From Thermatribacter sp048814795 (GTDB taxonomy: Bacteria > Atribacterota > Atribacteria > Atribacterales > Thermatribacteraceae): a stretch of DNA of 64,000 bases. The notes beneath the pieces are model-generated. The model did not search any database. It saw nothing but the letters and a program-made list of their open reading frames with translations, and was not told the origin of the DNA. Positions 48,694 to 57,924 of the stretch are shown here, piece after piece; positions within the stretch are counted from its first letter, which is position 1, and each line of letters starts with the position of its first letter. Made by a program: the position numbers and the translations under genes. The DNA lies in assembly GCA_048814795.1 (NCBI GenBank), contig CP184673.1, positions 1,860,001-1,924,000 of the forward strand, written 5' to 3'.

Positions 48694-50482
48694 TGCTTTC
48701 AACCTCGCCCTGCAGTTTTTCTTGAATCTGACTCCGAATTTCCTCAGCAAGCCGTTCTATCTTTTCCAGCTCTTCCTCGGGGATATACTTCATCCTTCCA
48801 ATCTTCTCCCGAGCCGGGATAGCCAGCAATTCTTTCAATGGCAACCCCCGCTCAATGGCCTGCATCCCTTCCCGATAATAAATCAGAATAGCGCTCAACA
48901 TGAGATACTGTTTCTTCAAAGAAGTATAAGTGTCAACTTCCTGAAAAGCATTCTGCTGGAGAAAATCTTCACGGATAGAGCGCGCTATTTCAAGAACAAA
49001 CCTTTCTCGTGAAGAAAGCGATTCAACACCAACCAGACGTACAACCTCTTCCAGCTCAGCTTCTTGTTGCAGAATTCGCATTGCCTCAGCACGCTTGCTC
49101 AAAAAATCAGCAGCTACTTCCTTTTTAAAGTACTCTTCAAGATGCTGCAAATAAAGCGAATAACTGATTAACCAGTTGATGGCAGGAAAATGTCGACGGT
49201 ATGCTAAACGATCCTCAAGTCCCCAGAAAACCTGCACCACTCGCAAAGTGTTTTGGGTAACCGGTTCGGAAAGATCGCCTCCTGGAGGAGAAACTGCACC
49301 TATAACGCTCAGAGAACCTGAACGTCCCTCACTCCCCAAACACTGGACTTTACCCGCCCGTTCATAAAAACTGGCAATTCTCGTGCCCAAATAGGCTGGG
49401 AAACCTTCTTCACCGGGCATTTCCTCAAGACGACCAGATATTTCACGCATTGCTTCGGCCCAGCGCGAAGTAGAATCAGCCATCAAAGCAACATTGTAAC
49501 CCATATCTCTATAATATTCAGCGATGGTTATGCCTGTATAAACTGAAGCCTCGCGAGCTGCAACCGGCATGTTGGAAGTATTGGCTATCAAAACTGTCCT
49601 TTTCATGAGAGGCTCACCAGTGTAGGGGTCAATAAGCTCGGGAAATTCCATCAAAACGTCCGTCATTTCGTTACCCCGTTCACCGCAACCTATAAAAACG
49701 ACCAGATCGGCGTTAGACCACTTGGCAAGTTGATGCTGTACCACCGTTTTACCACTACCAAAGGGCCCCGGAATGCAGGCCACTCCACCCTTAGCAATTG
49801 GGAAGAAAGTGTCTATAACCCTCTGACCGGTCAACAAAGGTTCATTCAAAGACAGTTTTTTGCGATAAGGACGAGGAGTTCTAACCGGCCATTTCTGCAA
49901 CATTTTAATTTCCTGGTTCCTACCCTCTTTATCCTCTACAACTGCTATAACCTCTTCAACAGTAAATGTTCCTTCTTTTATTTCTACAATTCTACCTCTA
50001 ATACCAGGAGGCACCATAATGCGATGCTTAATGGTCGTCGTCTCCTGCACTTCTCCAAGGATGTCTCCAGGTTCCACTTCACTGCCTTCTTTAACCAGTG
50101 GTTTAAACTCCCACTTCCTGTCACGCCTGAGGGCAGGAAGCTCTACACCCCGAGCAATAAAGTCTCCCGAACTTTCCCTTATCAATTCCAGAGGGCGTTG
50201 TGTTCCATCGAAAATGCACCCTACCAGACCTGGGCCAAGTTCAACGCTCAGCGGTTCATAAGTACTCACCACTGGTTCCGCAGGTCTGAGACCTGCGGTT
50301 TCCTCGTAAACCTGAATGGTTACCTTATCACCTTCAACCCCTATAATTTCTCCAAAAAGGCCTTTTTCACCAACTTTAACCATATCATACATCTTGGCTC
50401 CATAAAGGCCTTCGGCAATTACCACCGGACCATTAACACTAAATACACGTCCCGCTCTCTGATCTTTCGGTTCCATCATCAT
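48686..50482 (-). CDS. atpA: V/A-type ATPase catalytic subunit A
   Basis: Catalytic subunit that hydrolyses or makes ATP. The 598 residues contain the non-homologous region insert of the V/A class, Walker A GPFGSGKTVVQHQ (about residues 237-250), GCGERGNEMTDVL, and SRWAEAMREISGRLEEMPGEEG. The length is typical. Three adjacent ATGs overlap the F-subunit stop; which is used is uncertain by one or two residues. Confidence 0.98.
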   Translation of the reverse strand: MMMEPKDQRAGRVFSVNGPVVIAEGLYGAKMYDMVKVGEKGLFGEIIGVEGDKVTIQVYEETAGLRPAEPVVSTYEPLSVELGPGLVGCIFDGTQRPLELIRESSGDFIARGVELPALRRDRKWEFKPLVKEGSEVEPGDILGEVQETTTIKHRIMVPPGIRGRIVEIKEGTFTVEEVIAVVEDKEGRNQEIKMLQKWPVRTPRPYRKKLSLNEPLLTGQRVIDTFFPIAKGGVACIPGPFGSGKTVVQHQLAKWSNADLVVFIGCGERGNEMTDVLMEFPELIDPYTGEPLMKRTVLIANTSNMPVAAREASVYTGITIAEYYRDMGYNVALMADSTSRWAEAMREISGRLEEMPGEEGFPAYLGTRIASFYERAGKVQCLGSEGRSGSLSVIGAVSPPGGDLSEPVTQNTLRVVQVFWGLEDRLAYRRHFPAINWLISYSLYLQHLEEYFKKEVAADFLSKRAEAMRILQQEAELEEVVRLVGVESLSSRERFVLEIARSIREDFLQQNAFQEVDTYTSLKKQYLMLSAILIYYREGMQAIERGLPLKELLAIPAREKIGRMKYIPEEELEKIERLAEEIRSQIQEKLQGEVESNV

Positions 50483-50808
50483 TCCTCTCCCTGAAGCAAT
50501 ATTTTGCTTCCAATAGCAAGTTCTACCAGTTTATTAATAGTATCTGCACCCTTGCCAATTTCGGTCCTTCTGGTAGGAATAGGACAAATCACTGGCAATG
50601 CCTCAGAGCGTAAATCTTCAAAAAAAGCCTTTAACGCTGGATAAAAACGCCATTCAGTAAAAATAATAGCATAATTGGCACTCCTTATCTTTTGGAGCAT
50701 TTCCCGCAATTCCAAATCTTTTTTAACCACAAAAACATCGAACCCCATACCTCTAAAACAAAGGGTATTTTCCTCTCCACCCACAAAAGCAAGCTTTACC
50801 TTACTCAT
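50479..50808 (-). CDS. atpF: V/A-type ATPase subunit F
   Basis: Small rotor subunit that binds D in the central stalk (NtpG in Enterococcus). The 109 residues have the Rossmann-like pattern KLAFVGGEENTLCFRGMGFDVF, a central strand ANYAIIFTEW, and the C-terminal helix ADTINKLVELAIG. ATG 50808 has GGGAG upstream and overlaps the C-subunit end; longer upstream frames lie inside that gene. Confidence 0.9.
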   Translation of the reverse strand: MSKVKLAFVGGEENTLCFRGMGFDVFVVKKDLELREMLQKIRSANYAIIFTEWRFYPALKAFFEDLRSEALPVICPIPTRRTEIGKGADTINKLVELAIGSKILLQGEE

Positions 50809-51841
50809 AGTAACACTCCCGAATTTTCCGGCGTAAAACATCTTCGGGTAACCCAAAATACTTACCCTGCAAAACAATACGTAAATTCTTGATATCTAAA
50901 GCCTTGGCAAAAAGAAACCCGAAAATGGGCTCAGGACCGGTAGAAACAATACGATAGGGCTTTAAATGTTCCAGAAGATAGTTATCTATGTTTCTCTCCA
51001 TGTCTGCCAAAAAAGCCGGATCATCACGATATGAATCTTCTTCGGGCAAAAGAAACATCAAACCCAAAGAACCGAAAACCTCCAGAACTTTTTCAGGAGA
51101 ACCGGTAATTAAAATCTTAAAATCAGAGGACTTTAAAAAGGGGTTCTCCAGAAAAATATTCATCGCAAAATCAAGTTTCCTCTGCTGAAGACGCAATCTT
51201 AGAGCGACTTGCAGTAAGCTCAAAACCACGTAAGCCAAATACCAGTTACGAATGACTTTGTTGCTGGACTCACTATAAAACTTAAGTAGCTCTGCTAAGT
51301 AAAACCTATCCATGACCAGCTCAACAGCCTGAATGTTAGAACATTCTTCATAGAGAGCCATTGCTTCCTGAATGGCTGAACGGTAAGGTTCTGGAACAAA
51401 CTCTCCTGCCTCGCCATTCATAAAACGAAGGATTCTTGACCATTGTAGTGTACCCATCAGAGGCTTTTCTATATTCTTCTTAGCCAAGAAAGCTTTAAGT
51501 TGCAGCTTCAAACTCAAAAAATTGAATTGCATCGTGAAAAACTGCGCTAAGCTCCCACCAAGTTTGTGAGAAGCTATTTCGTTTACTACCCAAAAGTGAT
51601 GTTCATTAAGCGTCCTGTTGAGATCTTCCAGCCTATGCTCCAAAGCCTGAAATCTTTCTCCAAGATAAGGAATCTCTTGAACCACTCTAATTGCCTGTTC
51701 CAGAGATTCTGCTTTAAGCATGGACTCCAGTATTTTTTCGCTTAAAAGGCTTTTCTCCAAAACCCGAACTCTACCTATTAAATAACCATAATAACCATAT
51801 TTACTACTTCTTTCAGGATGTACTTGAAGAAAAGTTTTCAT
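50801..51841 (-). CDS. atpC: V/A-type ATPase subunit C
   Basis: Socket subunit between rotor stalk and membrane ring (related to yeast subunit d). The 346 residues are mostly helical, with N-terminal YGYLIGRVRVLEKSLLSEKIL and C-terminal EPIFGFLFAKALDIKNLRIVLQGK, both matching the family. It overlaps E upstream by four bases and F downstream. Confidence 0.93.
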   Translation of the reverse strand: MKTFLQVHPERSSKYGYYGYLIGRVRVLEKSLLSEKILESMLKAESLEQAIRVVQEIPYLGERFQALEHRLEDLNRTLNEHHFWVVNEIASHKLGGSLAQFFTMQFNFLSLKLQLKAFLAKKNIEKPLMGTLQWSRILRFMNGEAGEFVPEPYRSAIQEAMALYEECSNIQAVELVMDRFYLAELLKFYSESSNKVIRNWYLAYVVLSLLQVALRLRLQQRKLDFAMNIFLENPFLKSSDFKILITGSPEKVLEVFGSLGLMFLLPEEDSYRDDPAFLADMERNIDNYLLEHLKPYRIVSTGPEPIFGFLFAKALDIKNLRIVLQGKYFGLPEDVLRRKIRECYYE

Positions 51842-52428
51842 TGAGCAACACCCTGAGCAAGCAACTGAGAAACCAGTTGTTCATTTCGACGCAAAAAGTC
51901 TTCGACAATAGCCTCAAAACTTAAATTTATAAAACAACCTCCACGTCGAATCAAAAAGCCTCTTTCTATTTTTTCCGCCTTACCTCCAAAACCAAGCTTT
52001 AACGAACTCTCATCGCTCAATTCCTTAACAAAGTCATCGCCAAGCCGCTCAAGCTCCTCGAGTGCCATAAAAATCTCGTCGCCTTGCTGTACATTCTCAA
52101 GCAAGAGTTTTTTACACCACTGAGAATATACCTCTTCAATTTTCTCAAAAAAGGCCTTTTTCAAACCTTCATGCAATTCTTTCAAGAGTTTATACTTAGC
52201 TTCACTAAGCAGAGTCTTGCCCTGCAAGCGAGCTTCGGCAAGATAGCGCTGACCCTCGAGTTCGATCTTCGACCTTGCCTCTTCAAGGAGCGCCTGCATT
52301 TTCTTCTTTATCTCCTTTTCGGCACTTTCTATCTTGCGCTCCGCTTCAAGATATGCTCCTTCAACGATGGATTTTTTCCTTGAATCTGCCTCTTCCTCTA
52401 TTTTACGAAGGATATCCTCCACAGACAT
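51838..52428 (-). CDS. atpE: V/A-type ATPase subunit E
   Basis: Peripheral stator stalk subunit that pairs with H. The 196 residues have a long charged helix at the N-terminus (about residues 5-90, rich in Lys and Glu) and a C-terminal globular part with GFLIRRGGCFINLSFEAIVEDFLRR. ATG 52428 (MSVEDILRKIEEEA) is chosen, with AGGGGTG upstream; a GTG four codons earlier is possible. Confidence 0.9.
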   Translation of the reverse strand: MSVEDILRKIEEEADSRKKSIVEGAYLEAERKIESAEKEIKKKMQALLEEARSKIELEGQRYLAEARLQGKTLLSEAKYKLLKELHEGLKKAFFEKIEEVYSQWCKKLLLENVQQGDEIFMALEELERLGDDFVKELSDESSLKLGFGGKAEKIERGFLIRRGGCFINLSFEAIVEDFLRRNEQLVSQLLAQGVAQ

Positions 52429-52442
52429 AAAAAAGCACACCC

Positions 52443-52919
52443 CTAAACCTGAATGGAGTTAAGAAGAAGTATGGTAGCAAGAAGTGAAAGCACGGCATAG
52501 GTTTCTACCATAGCAGGCAAAATGATAGCCTTACCAGTCTCTTCAGGTCTTCTGGCAATCAAACCTATGCAGGCAGCTGAGGTTTTCCCCTGGTATATAC
52601 CGGAAAGTAAACCAACAATGGCTATTGGAAGACAGGCAAACATAATTTGCATGCCCTGAGCAACACTAACGGCAACTGGCGAACCACCAAAGAGACCCAG
52701 CTTAATGAGCACCCAAAATCCAGCTAACAAACCGTAAATACCCTGCGTCCCTGGAAGTGCTTGCAACAAAAGGACCTGTCCAAATTTGCCAGGATCTTCA
52801 GTCATAACTCCAGCACCCACTTCTCCGGCAATACCCACACCTACTGCAGACCCTATACCAGCCAACCCTATGGCCAAAGCAGAACCCAAAAGTGCAAATA
52901 CCAGTCCGTCTACAAGCAT
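52443..52919 (-). CDS. atpK: V/A-type ATPase subunit K (membrane rotor ring)
   Basis: Proteolipid forming the ion-carrying ring. From ATG 52919 there are 158 residues in two duplicated helical hairpins, four membrane helices in all. The first hairpin contains LPGTQG and the second AMVETYA with the ion-binding glutamate (Glu139). Leu55, Thr58, Gln59, Gln110 and Glu139 correspond to the residues that coordinate Na+ in the Enterococcus hirae ring, so a sodium-driven or sodium-pumping enzyme is predicted. GGAGG lies ten bases before the ATG. Confidence 0.95.
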   Translation of the reverse strand: MLVDGLVFALLGSALAIGLAGIGSAVGVGIAGEVGAGVMTEDPGKFGQVLLLQALPGTQGIYGLLAGFWVLIKLGLFGGSPVAVSVAQGMQIMFACLPIAIVGLLSGIYQGKTSAACIGLIARRPEETGKAIILPAMVETYAVLSLLATILLLNSIQV

Positions 52920-52940
52920 GAATCTCAAACCTCCTTTAAG

Positions 52941-54917
52941 CTAAATTATTTTTATGTATTTGGTCCTGTATCCAAAAGGTTTAAATTCCTTGCCACCATT
53001 CTCATAAAACTTGGTGAAGAACTCCACGTATTGCAACCTGGCCGAATGGACGAAAGCCCCCAGACCACTCATAGCCAGATTGAAAAGATGGAAAATCAAT
53101 GCAATCACTAAACCTATCAACCAGCCTATATAGGGAGAACTCCCAAAAAGAGTAGAAAGAGTACGCGCAAGGATTGCAATAATGGTTGTGGAAAGGCCCA
53201 GTGCGAAAAGTCGAGAATAAGAGAGTACATCACCCAAATAAGAAACCAGACCATAAAGGCTTAATATGCCGGAAAGAACTTTCATGATCGGATTTTTCTG
53301 ATGCCTTCCCTGGGTCGCTACCAGGAAAAAAGCCGCTCCAATTACCACTGGTAAAACCAGGGAAGTATAAGAGGAAGAAACCGAAAAAACCACCAGATAT
53401 ACGACTATCGAAGATATAAATATAAACCATCCCAGCTCATCCATCACTGCCTTGGCATAATTCTTCCTTCGCCACTCCTTGACAAAGCCCACCATAACTC
53501 CTACCAGAACCTGAACTATTCCCAACAATAAAGAGAAAACGAGCATAGGCAAAGGATTATTTATAGGGTCAATCAGGGTAAGCCTCTGTTTCAACACCTT
53601 CAAAGCAGCAAGACTAGGTGGCAAATAGTCGAAAAGATCTCCCAGCCAGGAACCCGTTAAAATGCCAATAACCAGAGAAGCTACCCCACCCCAGGCAAGC
53701 ATTCTGAAAAACTGCTTCGTCGACTCGGGAACTTTCAAAGCAGAAGCCCCCAAAAAACCTAAAAGAGCAAGTATCAGTCCGTAAATCACATCACCAAGGC
53801 AAATTCCAAAAAAGAGGAAGAAAAAGCCCGCAACCAGAGGTGTGGGATCTATCTCCCGGTAGTTGGGGAGACCATACAACCTGGTTAGCACTTCGAAATT
53901 CTGAACCCAGCGGTTGTTTTCTATAAAAACTGGTACATCCTCATCCGGATGAGGTTCTCGACAGAATAGAGCCCATTCCTGACCTTTGCTCTTGAGTACC
54001 TTTTCTAAAAGAGGGATATCGCGTTTACGAACCCATCCACTGAAAATGGCGGTTTCGCTGGTCTGCAGAAGAATCGATTCCTTCTCTCTACGTTCTAACT
54101 CTGTTAAGTAATAGTCATGAGCAATCTTTAAATCTCTCTCGAACTTAGAATAAAGAGCGGCCTTGCGAAGCAACTCCTTTTGCCGAACAAGCAATGCCTC
54201 CATACGTTGTTCAATCTGTTTTTTGGCTTCAGCAGGAGTTCCTTCAAAAGCTTGGGGAAGAACTAATATTGAAAGGGACATGCCCTGTATTATCTTCTCC
54301 AAAGCTTCGGAAATCTCCTTGTGAATAACCAGAAAAGCTATCAAATTTTTCCCTTTTCCTGGAAAAACTTCCATCTCCCAGAGATTACTTACTTCAGAAA
54401 GCTTTTTTTTCAAAGCTTCTTCCTTCTCGGGAGAAAGTTCTATCAAGAAACTCTGGGTGTAACGCGTGGAACCTACATCTTCAAGAGGAACAGTCACTTC
54501 AGCAATTCGAGAAAGGAACTCCTGCAATGCAAGTAACCGATTAAGGCGGGACCGCAAAGACTGTATTTGCTCTTCAATAGAACGACAGGCTTTATACAGA
54601 GAAGTGTGATCAAAACGTGATTCCTTAAATTCTTCCACCTTAATCTCAAGTGGCTGAGGGAAAAAGTTGCTCAAACCAGAAGCGGGTTTCGAAGAATGCT
54701 TATTGATGAAATCCAGACAGAAGTTAATTTCCAGCAAAGAATTCTCAAGTTCCTTTAAACTGCCATCACCACTGCTCCTCCTGGTTATTAGATCTTCTGG
54801 CAAAGACGTCTCTTCTTCCAGGGAAACCACACCCAGCTCCTGCAAAAGTTCCAAACAGGTATTACGAAAAGATTGATGCACTATCAGGTGCATCCGACGC
54901 ATTTCACTAATAGCCAT
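52941..54917 (-). CDS. atpI: V/A-type ATPase subunit I (membrane stator)
   Basis: Forms the half-channels next to the rotor ring and anchors the peripheral stalks. The 658 residues comprise a soluble N-terminal half with coiled-coil stretches (about 1-330) and a C-terminal half with about seven to eight membrane helices, including FFFLFFGICLGDVIYGLIL and SYLGDVLSYSRLFALGL, which are family signatures. It overlaps the H-subunit gene by 11 bp. Confidence 0.96.
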   Translation of the reverse strand: MAISEMRRMHLIVHQSFRNTCLELLQELGVVSLEEETSLPEDLITRRSSGDGSLKELENSLLEINFCLDFINKHSSKPASGLSNFFPQPLEIKVEEFKESRFDHTSLYKACRSIEEQIQSLRSRLNRLLALQEFLSRIAEVTVPLEDVGSTRYTQSFLIELSPEKEEALKKKLSEVSNLWEMEVFPGKGKNLIAFLVIHKEISEALEKIIQGMSLSILVLPQAFEGTPAEAKKQIEQRMEALLVRQKELLRKAALYSKFERDLKIAHDYYLTELERREKESILLQTSETAIFSGWVRKRDIPLLEKVLKSKGQEWALFCREPHPDEDVPVFIENNRWVQNFEVLTRLYGLPNYREIDPTPLVAGFFFLFFGICLGDVIYGLILALLGFLGASALKVPESTKQFFRMLAWGGVASLVIGILTGSWLGDLFDYLPPSLAALKVLKQRLTLIDPINNPLPMLVFSLLLGIVQVLVGVMVGFVKEWRRKNYAKAVMDELGWFIFISSIVVYLVVFSVSSSYTSLVLPVVIGAAFFLVATQGRHQKNPIMKVLSGILSLYGLVSYLGDVLSYSRLFALGLSTTIIAILARTLSTLFGSSPYIGWLIGLVIALIFHLFNLAMSGLGAFVHSARLQYVEFFTKFYENGGKEFKPFGYRTKYIKII

Positions 54918-55230
54918 ATTCTACCCACACCTTCTCCAGCAAAAAGTTAACCATTTCGGGAAGCCGACCTGCAAAATGACGTTCAAAATTCATCGCTTGT
55001 TCTTCATAAGCTTTCTGTATACGAGCCACTTCCCTCTGAATTTCCTCCATTCTATTCTTTCTCATCGATTCTATCTCTTTCTGGGTCTCTTGAAAAAGCT
55101 TTTCCTCCATCTCCCGGATCTTAACATCTACTTCCCGCAGAATCCTGGCTGCTTCTCTTTCCGCTTCCCTGATTTCCTGCTCCTTTTTCTTCTCAAGCTC
55201 CCGTATCCTCTCCACAACATTAACAACCAT
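54907..55230 (-). CDS. atpH: V/A-type ATPase subunit H (peripheral stalk)
   Basis: Peripheral-stalk partner of E (NtpF in Enterococcus). The 107 residues are almost one continuous charged helix, with repeated Arg/Lys/Glu (for example IRELEKKKEQEIREAEREA) as expected for a right-handed coiled coil. Assigned mainly from its coiled-coil nature and first position in the H-I-K-E-C-F-A-B-D operon. GGGAGG precedes the ATG. Confidence 0.85.
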   Translation of the reverse strand: MVVNVVERIRELEKKKEQEIREAEREAARILREVDVKIREMEEKLFQETQKEIESMRKNRMEEIQREVARIQKAYEEQAMNFERHFAGRLPEMVNFLLEKVWVEYGY

Positions 55231-55266
55231 CTGAGTTAGCCTCCCGGTTTCATGATAACCTCGGTA

Positions 55267-55295
55267 ATTTTACCAAACCCTTGTATCAATTACAA
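55267..55295 (-). promoter_or_regulatory. Promoter of the V/A-type ATPase operon
   Basis: On the minus strand, TTGTAA (55290-55295) and TAAAAT (55267-55272) are separated by 17 bp, about 37 bp before the atpH ATG. It matches consensus at four and five of six positions. Confidence 0.65.
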
Positions 55296-55303
55296 CAATA
55301 TCG

Positions 55304-55312
55304 TGATAAAAT
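55304..55312 (+). promoter_or_regulatory. Possible promoter of the flavodoxin-like gene
   Basis: Plus-strand TGA-TAAAAT, an extended -10, lies 42 bp before the ATG at 55354. The -35 region 17 bp upstream (TATCAA) is weak. It is divergent from, and partly interleaved with, the ATPase promoter. Confidence 0.45.
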
Positions 55313-55353
55313 TATCGATTGGAAATAAAAAATGAAGCAAGGGGGTAGTGAAA

Positions 55354-55836
55354 ATGAGAGCACTGGTACTGTACTATACCAGGACTGGAATAACCCAGAA
55401 AATGGCAGAAACCATAAGCAAAACTCTTAAAGAGGAAGGTATCGAAACAGACCTTGTGGAAGCAAAAAATTTTTCGGTAGATAAATTACCCGAGTATCAA
55501 ATAATTGTGGTAGGTTCACCAACCTATTACGGAACCATGGCTGCAGAGATAAAACAGATACTTGACGAAAGTGTCCGCCTCCACGGAAAGCTGGACGGCA
55601 AAATTGGGGGAGCATTTACTTCCTCAGCCAATGTAGCGGGAGGTAATGAAACCACCATCTGGTCAATACTCTCTGCACTGCTGATTCATGGAATGATCAT
55701 AAAAGGAACCCATTCAGGAAATCACTACGGTCCTGTAGCAGTAGGCTCGTTTGAAGAAGATACCCGAAGAGAATGCATAGCCTATGCTAAAGAATTAGCC
55801 AAGCTGGGGAAAACCTTGATAAAGGAACAACAATAA
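55354..55836 (+). CDS. Flavodoxin-like NAD(P)H:quinone oxidoreductase (WrbA-like)
   Basis: FMN-binding flavodoxin-fold protein, perhaps reducing quinones by two electrons. The 160 residues contain the phosphate-binding loop YYTRTGITQKMAE, the strand VVGSPTYYGTMA, and the loop GAFTSSANVAGGNETTIWSI, which matches WrbA. ATG 55354 has GGGGG eight bases upstream; a GTG two codons earlier is less likely. Its end converges on and overlaps the DUF429 gene by 50 bp. The exact substrate is not decided by sequence. Confidence 0.88.
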   Translation: MRALVLYYTRTGITQKMAETISKTLKEEGIETDLVEAKNFSVDKLPEYQIIVVGSPTYYGTMAAEIKQILDESVRLHGKLDGKIGGAFTSSANVAGGNETTIWSILSALLIHGMIIKGTHSGNHYGPVAVGSFEEDTRRECIAYAKELAKLGKTLIKEQQ

Positions 55837-56506
55837 ATCCTTCCTCGGAATTCCCAAAAACTCTGGTTCGTCCGGGACACACCGCTGTAGTCCAGGCTGT
55901 ATAAAGACACAAAAGTGCATCCACCACGTCCCGACTCTTTTGTCTTTCCAAAAGTAAAGAACGAACGGCCTCCTCCAGGTTGCCAGCAAATAAAGAACCA
56001 GCTTCTTCCCTGAGGCGCGGAAACAGTTTCTCCCAAAATACCTCATTTCTCTGGCGAACAACTTCCACCTCACCACACAAAGATATGGCACTCAAAGATG
56101 CAAAAACTTCTATAGCCACACGCTCCTTAGAGCAATCCGGAGCAGGCACCACCCAAAAACAATGTTTTTCCAGAAGAGCCTGGAACCCAAAAAGCATGGG
56201 AAATTTGCTAAAGACAAAAGAACGATTAATGGGCAATATGCCCCATCCCACCTTTTTCAAAAGTGGGAGAAGCTCTCTCTCTGGTCTCCGATTGGAACAA
56301 GAATCAGGAATCCGCAACGGAGCGTCGACAGCTATCAACAAGGAAGGATAGGAAGCAAAGAAATAGTCAAAATCTACAAGGGTTTTTAAAGTAAAAATAC
56401 CACAAAACCTGTAAAAAGAACCTTTTAACTCAGCAAGAGCAACCCATGAATCTTTCTTTAAGCTCCAGGAAAGATCTATTCCTGCAATGAATTTATATAC
56501 TTTCAA
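55787..56506 (-). CDS. DUF429-family protein (predicted RNase H-fold nuclease)
   Basis: About 239 residues with the DUF429 pattern: AGIDLSW near the N-terminus, LLIAVDAPLRIP, RRPERELLPLL, an INRSF stretch, and a C-terminal KSRDVVDALLCLYTAW with the acidic residues. The family has been proposed to be nuclease-like, but no activity is established that I know of. The start is uncertain: TTG 56506 gives a short lead to the conserved GIDL, and ATG 56554 is also in frame; neither has a good ribosome site. It overlaps the purF end and the plus-strand flavodoxin gene. Confidence 0.72.
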   Translation of the reverse strand: MKVYKFIAGIDLSWSLKKDSWVALAELKGSFYRFCGIFTLKTLVDFDYFFASYPSLLIAVDAPLRIPDSCSNRRPERELLPLLKKVGWGILPINRSFVFSKFPMLFGFQALLEKHCFWVVPAPDCSKERVAIEVFASLSAISLCGEVEVVRQRNEVFWEKLFPRLREEAGSLFAGNLEEAVRSLLLERQKSRDVVDALLCLYTAWTTAVCPGRTRVFGNSEEGFIVVPLSRFSPAWLIL

Positions 56507-57881
56507 AGACGTTTTTTGCAAACTCCTTCTCTGTTTGCACCGGGTAATCACCATTAAAACAGGCAAAACAGAAATTATTGCCTGATTCTCCAACTATTTC
56601 TTTCAAGTCTTCAATGTCAAGATACTGCAGGCTATCAAGACCCAAATACCGTCTTATCTCCTCAGTGCTTTTCCCAAAAGCAACGAGCTCTGAAGAACTG
56701 GGAAAATCCACTCCGTAAAAACACGGAAAGCGGTGAGGAGGAGAACTAACCCGCATGTGAACCTCTTTGACTCCGGCCCCTTTCAAGGTAGCTATTCTTC
56801 TTTTCGAAGTATTACCTCTTACAATCGAATCTTCTATTACTATAACTCTCTTATTCTTTAACAAACTCCTGAGAGGATTCAATTTTATATCTATTGCCAG
56901 TTCTCTCTCGTCCTGAGAAGGACGGATAAAGGTACGACCAACATAAGGATTGCGGATAAAACCCATTTCTATGGGTATTCCAGAAAATTCAGCAAAACCC
57001 AGCGCTGCATACATTCCAGAATCAGGCACGGGAATTACCATATCGGCAGTGACGAATTCCCTGGCAGCCAGCTTTTGACCCATCCTCTTACGTGCCTCAT
57101 AAACGCTGTTTCCAAAAACCAGGCTGTCTGGACGGGCAAAATATATCAGCTCAAAAACACAAAAAGCTTTTCTCGAAGAATAAGCATAAAAGAAGGAACG
57201 AACTCCGTTTTCATCGATGATTACCATTTCGCCCGGAGCAATTTCCCTTATTAATTCAGCCCCCAGAATATCAAAAGCACAAGTTTCTGAACTTATTACA
57301 TAACCCCCGTTTAATCTACCTAAAGCAAGCGGCCTAAAACCCCAGGGATCCCTGACTGCTATCAGGCGGCAAGGAGCAATAATACCCAAGGAAAAGGCGC
57401 CTCTCATTTGCCACAGAGCTTCCTTAACGGAATCCTCAAGATTATCAAACTGGCCACGAGCAATTAAATGCAAAATTAGTTCGGTATCCATGGAAGAACG
57501 AAAAACAGATCCCAGGCGGGTAAGCTGCTTGCGAAGATAAAAAGCATTGGTCAAATTGCCGTTGTGAGCTATAGCCAGCTCTCCAAAGCGACAATCCCCC
57601 AAAAAGGGTTGTGCATTCTTTATGGAAGAAGAACCGGTTGTTGAATAACGGACATGACCCAGGGCAACATGTCCTCTGAGCTCTCTAAAATCTGAAGAAT
57701 GAAAAACCTCGCTAACGAGGCCCATGCCTTTTTTCTCTCGTAAAACTTTCCCATCCGAAACAACAATACCCGCACTCTCCTGACCACGGTGCTGGAGCGA
57801 GAAAAGTCCCAAATAAGTTATTTCCGCAGCATTGGATAGTCCAAAAACCCCAAAAATACCGCAACTTTCCTTTAAATCCAC
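56493..57881 (-). CDS. purF: Amidophosphoribosyltransferase
   Basis: First committed step of purine synthesis, making phosphoribosylamine from PRPP and glutamine. The 462 residues start MDLKESCGIFGVFG: Cys7 would be the glutaminase nucleophile after removal of a short propeptide, as in B. subtilis. The PRPP motif VIVIEDSIVRGNTSKR is present. Cysteines in FCVFEL, PCFYGV and FCFACF match the four iron-sulfur ligands of the B. subtilis-type enzyme. GTG 57881 is eight bases after AGGAGG. It follows purL by 43 bp. Confidence 0.97.
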   Translation of the reverse strand: MDLKESCGIFGVFGLSNAAEITYLGLFSLQHRGQESAGIVVSDGKVLREKKGMGLVSEVFHSSDFRELRGHVALGHVRYSTTGSSSIKNAQPFLGDCRFGELAIAHNGNLTNAFYLRKQLTRLGSVFRSSMDTELILHLIARGQFDNLEDSVKEALWQMRGAFSLGIIAPCRLIAVRDPWGFRPLALGRLNGGYVISSETCAFDILGAELIREIAPGEMVIIDENGVRSFFYAYSSRKAFCVFELIYFARPDSLVFGNSVYEARKRMGQKLAAREFVTADMVIPVPDSGMYAALGFAEFSGIPIEMGFIRNPYVGRTFIRPSQDERELAIDIKLNPLRSLLKNKRVIVIEDSIVRGNTSKRRIATLKGAGVKEVHMRVSSPPHRFPCFYGVDFPSSSELVAFGKSTEEIRRYLGLDSLQYLDIEDLKEIVGESGNNFCFACFNGDYPVQTEKEFAKNVFESI

Positions 57882-57924
57882 CAAGAAATCCTCCTATTTC
57901 TTTTTAAAGAAATTTCCAAAAAAT

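Noticed and set aside
49730..50494. A 254-codon plus-strand frame opposite the ATPase A-subunit gene
   Set aside because: Antisense shadow with no recognisable motif.
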